From the NCBI GenBank assembly GCA_004123355.1, contig SCHM01000003.1, forward strand, positions 7,149,058-7,213,057: a stretch of DNA of 64,000 nt, read 5' to 3'. The position numbers were made by a program, and so were the translations under genes. A model generated the notes under the pieces. It worked only from the letters and a program-made list of their open reading frames with translations. It was not told the DNA's origin and did not search any database. The stretch is from Amphirosellinia nigrospora. Taxonomy: Eukaryota; Ascomycota; Sordariomycetes; Xylariales; Xylariaceae. Below are positions 58,115 through 64,000 of the stretch, in pieces. How positions within the stretch are numbered: the stretch's first letter is position 1; the number at the start of each line of letters is the position of its first letter.

Positions 58115-59285
58115 ATGCAGTTGTCCATCCTCAAGGCTGCGGCTCTCGCCGTCGCTTTCCAAACGACCTCTGCCACACCGATAGGCGCTCGCACCGGTGG
58201 GCTCGACGTCGTGGCAACAACAACTTCAGCCGACGGTCAGATTATTGACTGGGTGGTGCCAGACTCTCAGGTTAAGGGCAACCTTGCCAGTACCCCTCCG
58301 GCGCCTCCTAGCAAGCGTGGCATTGAGAACAACCAGGCGGCCGTCCGAGCCCTGCTGGCTAACAACAGCCCCCAAGGCCCCAACGGTACCGTGCCCATTC
58401 CCCGGTCGACCGGAGCCAAGGCCCCAAAGCGTCTCCCTACTAAGGAAGACCATGAATCCACGGCCAAGATAAACGCTGCCGCCGATGGCTATGCCGGCCA
58501 ACATTGGTACGCAAGCTCCGGCCAAAACGTCGTCAACCACGGTGGTAAGGGTACTTTCAGCTTGTTCAAGGCATACGTCCAGAACAACGCCGATTTCTCC
58601 CTCCTCCAGACCGCTGTCATCCGCAGCAACGCCGCTCATGCGGGTACCGGGGCCGTGACCCAGACTGTCGAGGCCGGTTGGATCAACTACCCCAACCAGG
58701 TCAACGCCCTCATCTATTCAGCTACTTCACCACCAACGGCTATAGTGCCGACGGTGACAACGTCGGAGGCTGGAACCGCGACCATGCCGGCTGGGTCCAG
58801 ACCGACTCGTCGATCTACCCCGGCATCGCCTTCTCCCCCCTCTCCGCCGACGGTGGTGCTCAGTACGAGCTCGAGATCGGCTACTACCTCACCGGTGGTA
58901 ACTGGTGGCTGTGGTGCCTGGACCGATACATCGGATACTACCCAGCCTCTCTCTTCTCCCAGGGTGTCAATGCTGGCGATACTCTGGCCGACCACTCCGA
59001 CATCATCGACTTCTACGGCGAGATCTACAACAGCGAGACCGCCATGACGACCACCGACATGGGCAGCGGCGAGTTCCCCAACACGGGCTTCGGCAAGTCG
59101 GCCTACATCCACAACATCCAGTACATCAACACCGGCAACACCTACGCCGACTACAACGGCCAGAACCAGCTCGTCGTCAGCGCACCGGCCGCTACAACAT
59201 CGCCCCCACCTGGAGCTCGGGAACCAACTGGGGTAGCTACTTCTACCTCGGTGGCCCTGGTGCCGGCGGCCAGATTGGCGCTTAA
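58115..59285 (+). CDS. secreted neprosin-domain (DUF239) peptidase
   Basis: ATG at 58115 starts a signal peptide (MQLSILKAAALAVAFQTTSA, cleavage likely near ATP). A propeptide-like region follows (KRGIENNQAAVRALLANNSP) and then the neprosin domain: QHWYASSGQNVV, VTQTVEAGWINYPNQV, LFSYFTTNGYSADGD, ELEIGYYLTGGNWWLWC, IGYYPASLF, GEIYNSE, with the C-terminus NWGSYFYLGGPGAGGQIGA. Neprosins are glutamic, proline-cleaving peptidases; the E in VEAGW and that in ELEIGYY are candidate catalytic glutamates by family position. An in-frame upstream ATG (57965) would bury the signal peptide, so it is rejected. Two one-base losses, near 58708 and 59190, each in a C/G run. Codon use is strongly GC3-biased, suggesting high expression. 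Confidence 0.85.
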
Positions 59286-60058
59286 ATGCCGTGTTAGGTG
59301 TGAGAGATTATGTATATAGGAGAGGCTTCATGGATATATGAAAATTTATTCGGAAATTGTATATAGTTTGAAACAGAATGGATGGCGTGTACCGACCGTT
59401 GTATATAACGGTTGGCCTACAGTTCGCGTCCTTCGGCCGAATAGTTTCTGCATTATGAAGTAATGAAAACATTATTGGATATTCTATTTACAGTACCTTT
59501 ACTCAAGTGAACATCTTTCAGAGTTCGATTGGCGCACATCATCGCATAGCGCGGTGTTCCAGTGAAATCCCATTTTCCTACATTTAAGGCCAGGTGGACA
59601 GGCAAGTCAGCACGGTCGCGAACCAAGTGGCTCATCAATATGACTACCTCTCTCGTTTGCAGAATGATTGATTCTTCTGGGTTTAATGCGCTACTTTAGT
59701 CTTGAAAACTACTTCACCTTCACGTATACTTCTCTATATCTGCCAAGGCTCGCTTGTAATCTGCCAGCGAACCATATAATAACACATTTACAAGGGGTTT
59801 CACTGCCTCCTGATGCAGCTGATTTGCTGCTAGACGGCGACTTCTGTGTCAGTGGGTGAGTGAGAACTCGACGAGAGAAAATACATAAATAATTTCTAGT
59901 ACACACGTATACGTAAAGATATGAGTATCCTGATGTAGGCTCATGCAAATAGTTTCTATATGCAAGTTTTCAAGGGTTGCATGAAAGATTTTGACCAAGA
60001 TATGCTTTATGAGAATGAAACTACTGCCGCAACGATCATCATGGTACTGCCAATCCCA
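59286..60058. other. intergenic between convergent genes
   Basis: 773 bp, AT-rich, no recognisable gene. Confidence 0.45.
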
Positions 60059-63000
60059 TTATTCGTCCAGGATATTCTTCAATATCTTCATCACACCTTC
60101 TGGAGTATCAAAATCATCATAGTCCTCTTCAACTTCGTCTTGAACTGGTTGCATGCACCATTGTACACCCACAGCTTCGGCCATCGACCTCTCTTCTGCA
60201 GTGAGATCATTGCCGTTCAATTCGTTTAGTATCTCCTCCATCCTTGGGAGCCAGCGACGCAGCCAGAACTCCTCGGAGTCTCGGACTATAAGAGGCACCC
60301 CGTTTTGTTCCTCACGTGCAACCTCATCGAATTCAACCAACAGATCGTCAAACAGGGTTAACAACGACCTTTGCTCCGAGATGATTTCTTCAACCTCCTC
60401 GACTGAATGAACTGATTTGCTGTATTCGGTAATACCCCAGACAAAAAGGTTAAAGTTGCAGCAGGTATGCATTAACCCTAACCCATCAAACGTCATCCGC
60501 CTGAGGCTTATGATCAAATCCATTGCGCTAAAACTGGCTTGAAAAGTTCTGGTCAACCCTACGCACCATTGCGCGAGTTCTTGTATATCGATTGGAAAAA
60601 GGTATTTCCGGCGGAAATCGAAGAGTGCCTTCAAAGGAGTGCAGCCACCTTTAAAACACGGGCAGAAGCAAGCATCACTAACTTGGACTTGCATCAACTT
60701 CTCAAAAAGCCAATAACAGTCGTCGACTTTTTCAGCGTACTCGTCACTATCCTTATAATATAAGGTATATAACGCCCCAATCCGACATGAGATAAAATGC
60801 GCTGGTGTCACCGTAATATCACTAGTATTGGTGTTGCTGGTCCTTTCATTAAATGGTGTCCAGTAGTCGGCGCCGTGCTCGATCAACACCGCGCCTTGTG
60901 GACATCGACTGGTTCGTTCGTGAGAGGTACATTTCCAAATTTATCAAAACTGTTGATACCTCGAAAACCCAGAGCCCATAGCTCATCGAAAAAGGATATC
61001 ACAGGACGGCGTATGAAATAGACCGGAGGATACAAACATTCGCACAGATGTGGAGGCATAGGTATCCCTTGTTCCAACAGCAGTCTCTGCACTCCCGAAG
61101 CGCCACAATCTAACACTGTTTTTTTGTGTAGCCGAAATACTCAGCTTCTGATGGGGCTAGGTATTCTAATGCAAGTAATTTAAGCTTGTCTCTGCGCTCC
61201 TTCAAAGCAACCAGCACGTCGTAGAGGCAAGAATCGGCGCTCCAACTCATGCAATTATCATTAATATGGCCGCCTGCAGCCAGAAGGATCTGGGCCGACG
61301 CTTTGTAACCTAATTGGCAGGCGCATGCAAGTGGTGTGTCATTCCGCGATTCGGTATTAGGTTTCTCGAGCATTGATGACCCCCCTGCCTCTAGAATCAA
61401 ACGAAGGCATGGCGGATGCTTAATGGCAAGATGTAGAGGTGTATACCCGCAGTCGTTTGTTTCTTCGAGGACTGAGGTAATCTCCTAATAAGTTCTTGGA
61501 CGAGCTTCTCCTTGCCAGCTCTGGCCGCAAGGCTTAGCGGCCCACATCCGCTAGCTATTCGGGTTGTTAGCTATATGTGAAAGAGTCTGTACAAGTTTTT
61601 CGAACCTTCAGCAAATTCTGAAGCCTCCAACATGCGTAGAGTGTTGCTAAGTAATTAGGGTATGCCTGTTTCTTTTGTACTATTGGTATATCTAGTTCTG
61701 GTAGAAGACGCTTTCCCAAGTTCAAACCAATCTCATCGTTACGATCACTAATAAAAACAACAGCTGGAGTACTTTTGATTTGTGAGTAATGGATGATTAC
61801 TGTCTTTCTTGCGTCATGATCACTTACCATCCAAATTCATCGTAAGTAGTTACTGGCACACCACATGCAAGCAGGTCCATCACCATTTGAAAGCTCGCGT
61901 CAGCGATCACAGGAGGACTCTAAATGTATATTTTAGCTATGTGTGTAATTCATAATTTCATGAAAACCTAGAAATTAATGCACTTACCATGGACACTACG
62001 TAATACATTTCATGCATTAGTGACTCGCCGTCGGAAGCAACATCTCTAGGAGATGCTTTTTTTTCCGGTAGAGTTCAAAGATTGTATGATAACAGCACTG
62101 CACTGCTTTTATTTCTGCTTCGTCCCAGTTCGTATTGTAATATAAAATTGTGTAGCTACTGACATGATCTTGAAGGCCGGGGCGATCCGTCTGTCAACAG
62201 TTGGATAGTAGGTGAAGCCTGGGCTGATGCTTCGCCCCCGGCACCTCGAGTACTTATAAGCGAGAAAGCGAAGGCTGTTTGAAACGATTTCCTTAAGCCA
62301 GAGTATTCGACGGTAACTTGCTAGCTTGCGTTTCGTTATCGATTTTTGATAATGGACAATCGGGTAGATGCCTTCTGGTGCTCGATACCTCATACAAAAT
62401 GTAAGGTATCCCCAGTTTTGTCGATGATGCACCATCCTTCGGGAGGATCGACATAGGCAGGCCTGAGATAAGCTACGGCTTGATGATTGTATGGAATTGA
62501 CTTCCTCGAATGCTTTAATCGAGCTCGATAGAAGGCTTGGCTTAGAAGCTAGCGACAATGCGGTTTCGATTGACTAAGGTAAAAACAGTGTCAGAATTTG
62601 AAACAACAAGGGGTCCAGGATCCTCAAAGAATTGCGCTTAAAACACCTCGTGTTTGCGCAACGCCCGTTAAGTGATTAAACCTACATCTAACGGTACTGG
62701 AGGTCCCCTGTTTATTGTCCCTGGAATCTCGCGAGCTGTTGTCAAAGACATGGAAGCCCCTCCACTCTGCGATCGTAGGCTGGTCTGCGACTGAGACAGG
62801 GATACAACCAGACTATGGACTTCCCGTATCTGGTTCGCCGAAGTGATAGCGACGTTCCTACCCGGCGTAAGCCATATTTCTCCGTATATTGCAATATTGT
62901 GCCTGTCACTCTGCATATTTCGATGGTCTTCGAGTTACTTACAGTTCTGTAACTTGCAGGGCCGTCTGAAGGGTACTGTTGACTTTGGTAAGCCTGTCCT

Positions 63001-63385
63001 CGAGGCGGCTGATTTGTGATCGCTCGAAGGGGTAGGATAGCTTTTTTTTGGTATGTTCCAACCTGGATCGTAAACTGGAGCCGGATGGGACTGGTTGGGA
63101 CAGCTCAGACAAGTGCGCGTGGAGAGCGCCTAGTTCAACGTGGCAAGATGTTACGTGGCGCTTTACTGTGGTCGCAGATGCGGGCCAATTGCTCTCTACC
63201 TGCGGCAAAATATCTTGAATAGTCAATAATAGATCTTTCATCTCCGTAGCTCCTTGTTTGGCCGATCTTAGATCTTCTGATCGCCCTGTTACGGCATCCA
63301 AGTAATTGGTCAACCCGCTAACGACTTGGAGCCCAAGGGATATCACGCCAGTCACAAGACCGGCGATTGAGAGAGGATCTGCCAT
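60059..63385 (-). CDS. Helo-like-N / ankyrin protein (NLR-related), frame broken
   Basis: ATG at 63385 opens MADPLSIAGLVTGVISLGLQ, the N-terminal hydrophobic helix of the fungal Helo-like-N (PF17111-type) domain, followed by a coiled-coil region (SQISRLEDRLTKVNSTLQTA). The middle carries the linker usual in such proteins (GRSISPGFTYYPTVDRRIAP, AFKIM near 62170). Ankyrin-type segments follow (SLAARAGKEKLVQELIR near 61500; DTPLACACQLGYKASAQILL near 61310; GVQRLLLEQGIP near 61080), then a long C-terminal helical region ending at 60059. Exons cannot be joined cleanly: part of the fragmentation is introns, part is real or artefactual frame breaks. No NACHT or NB-ARC P-loop is visible, so this is a Helo-like-ankyrin protein rather than a full NLR. 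Confidence 0.62.
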
Positions 63386-63880
63386 GTCAAGTACGGATGA
63401 CGATCAGAGAGCAAAAAAAAGATGTTGGGTGAGAAGCCCAAATATATCATGATGAGGGGTATGTCTGGGGAGATCTTGAGAAGCCCAGTCAAGAAGCTCA
63501 GATAAGAATTAATTGCATGCAATAGGCAGACTGAAATGCCACCCACGTGACCACTGAGCGTCTATTCGTCGATGTAGTGTCGCTGCGCAGATAGGCATTT
63601 GAGCAAGGCAGATTTATCGCAGGTTGCCATGGACCTTGCAAGAGTAGGGTGTAGACACGTGATGCTGCACGGAGAATCAGTGAAGTCATCTCCGTGGCCT
63701 CTCTGTGACTACTTGACTATATACAGAGAGTTTCTTCGTCTTGGTTTGATGCGTCCGTCTAGATCCCTGTTTCCTGGCACAGGTGGAGTGGTGGAGGAGA
63801 AGGTGTGGCTCCAGGGTGGCGACTGGCAGAGCCCTGGCGGCACTGCAAGCCAGCCCCACCCCACAGCTATAAGTATTTAG
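63386..63880. other. upstream region of the Helo-like/ankyrin gene
   Basis: Promoter side of the minus-strand gene; no other gene recognised. GC rises at 63780-63870. Confidence 0.4.
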
Positions 63881-64000
63881 CCTATTACAGAAACTAGACT
63901 TAGCCCTTTATTTAATTAATTAATTTAGTATATTAAGACCTGATCTATATAGCTTAAACTATAATAATAAAAGCTTTATAAGTTATTTAATATAGGTTAA
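63881..64000. repeat. start of an AT-rich, RIP-like tract
   Basis: Composition changes sharply at about 63880 to TA-dominated sequence (TTTATTTAATTAATTAATTT, CTATATAGCTTAAACTATAA) that runs off the window. The near absence of CpA and CpG with abundant TpA is what RIP leaves in repeats; the element itself lies outside the window. Confidence 0.5.

Noticed and set aside
60153-60410. + strand serine-rich frames opposite the Helo-like/ankyrin gene
   Set aside because: Antisense shadows of a Glu/Asp-rich helical region; no independent coding evidence.

Overview
The window looks like nuclear DNA of a filamentous ascomycete (Pezizomycotina, probably Sordariomycetes). Most genes are split by 47-115 nt introns with fungal donors (GTAAGT/GTATGT type), CTAAC/CTGAC branch sites and YAG acceptors. 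Recognisable proteins are fungal or eukaryotic: VPS35, Spt3, Ppm1, LYC1-like GNAT, HeLo/NACHT/ankyrin receptors and neprosin. Two diverged copies of one repeat differ largely by CpA to TpA changes, the mark of repeat-induced point mutation (RIP). There are no operons, CRISPR arrays or bacterial signals.

Layout. 0-3 kb: a 5'-truncated NACHT-WD40 gene. 3-12 kb: core genes, namely a LYC1-like acetyltransferase, retromer subunit VPS35 and an M28 glutamate-carboxypeptidase-II-like membrane peptidase. 12-29 kb: accessory DNA with an NB-ARC scrap, a beta-lactamase-fold hydrolase, two divergent V8-like serine proteases (one with a long helical, membrane-type C-terminal domain), a zinc-finger orphan divergent from an Hsp70-like protein ending in a ZZ finger, and an F-box-like protein. 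29-44 kb: one copy of a dispersed repeat, a Mak32-like pfkB protein, an intact HeLo-NACHT-ankyrin-ZZ receptor, two orphans (one PD-(D/E)XK-like), the inverted second copy of the repeat and a MITE-like element with 37-bp terminal inverted repeats. 45-59 kb: mostly conserved genes, namely a large fungal membrane protein, PPM1, a multi-pass membrane protein, SPT3 and a secreted neprosin. 59-64 kb: a Helo-like-N/ankyrin gene and the start of an AT-rich tract.

Two themes stand out. First, self/non-self type parts are dense: four NLR-related loci (NACHT-WD40, NB-ARC, HeLo-NACHT-ANK-ZZ, Helo-like-ANK), a protease pair of the kind fungi use as effectors, and two unrelated proteins that both end in a ZZ finger. 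This suggests a fast-evolving allorecognition or immune neighbourhood; the functional link is inference. Second, several conserved genes carry many frame breaks that all fit loss of one base in or beside short homopolymers (eight of eight in VPS35), while the 4.1-kb NLR and the WD40 frame read cleanly. That points to consensus-sequence error in GC-rich genes rather than real loss of essential functions, so frame breaks in this window should be read with caution.
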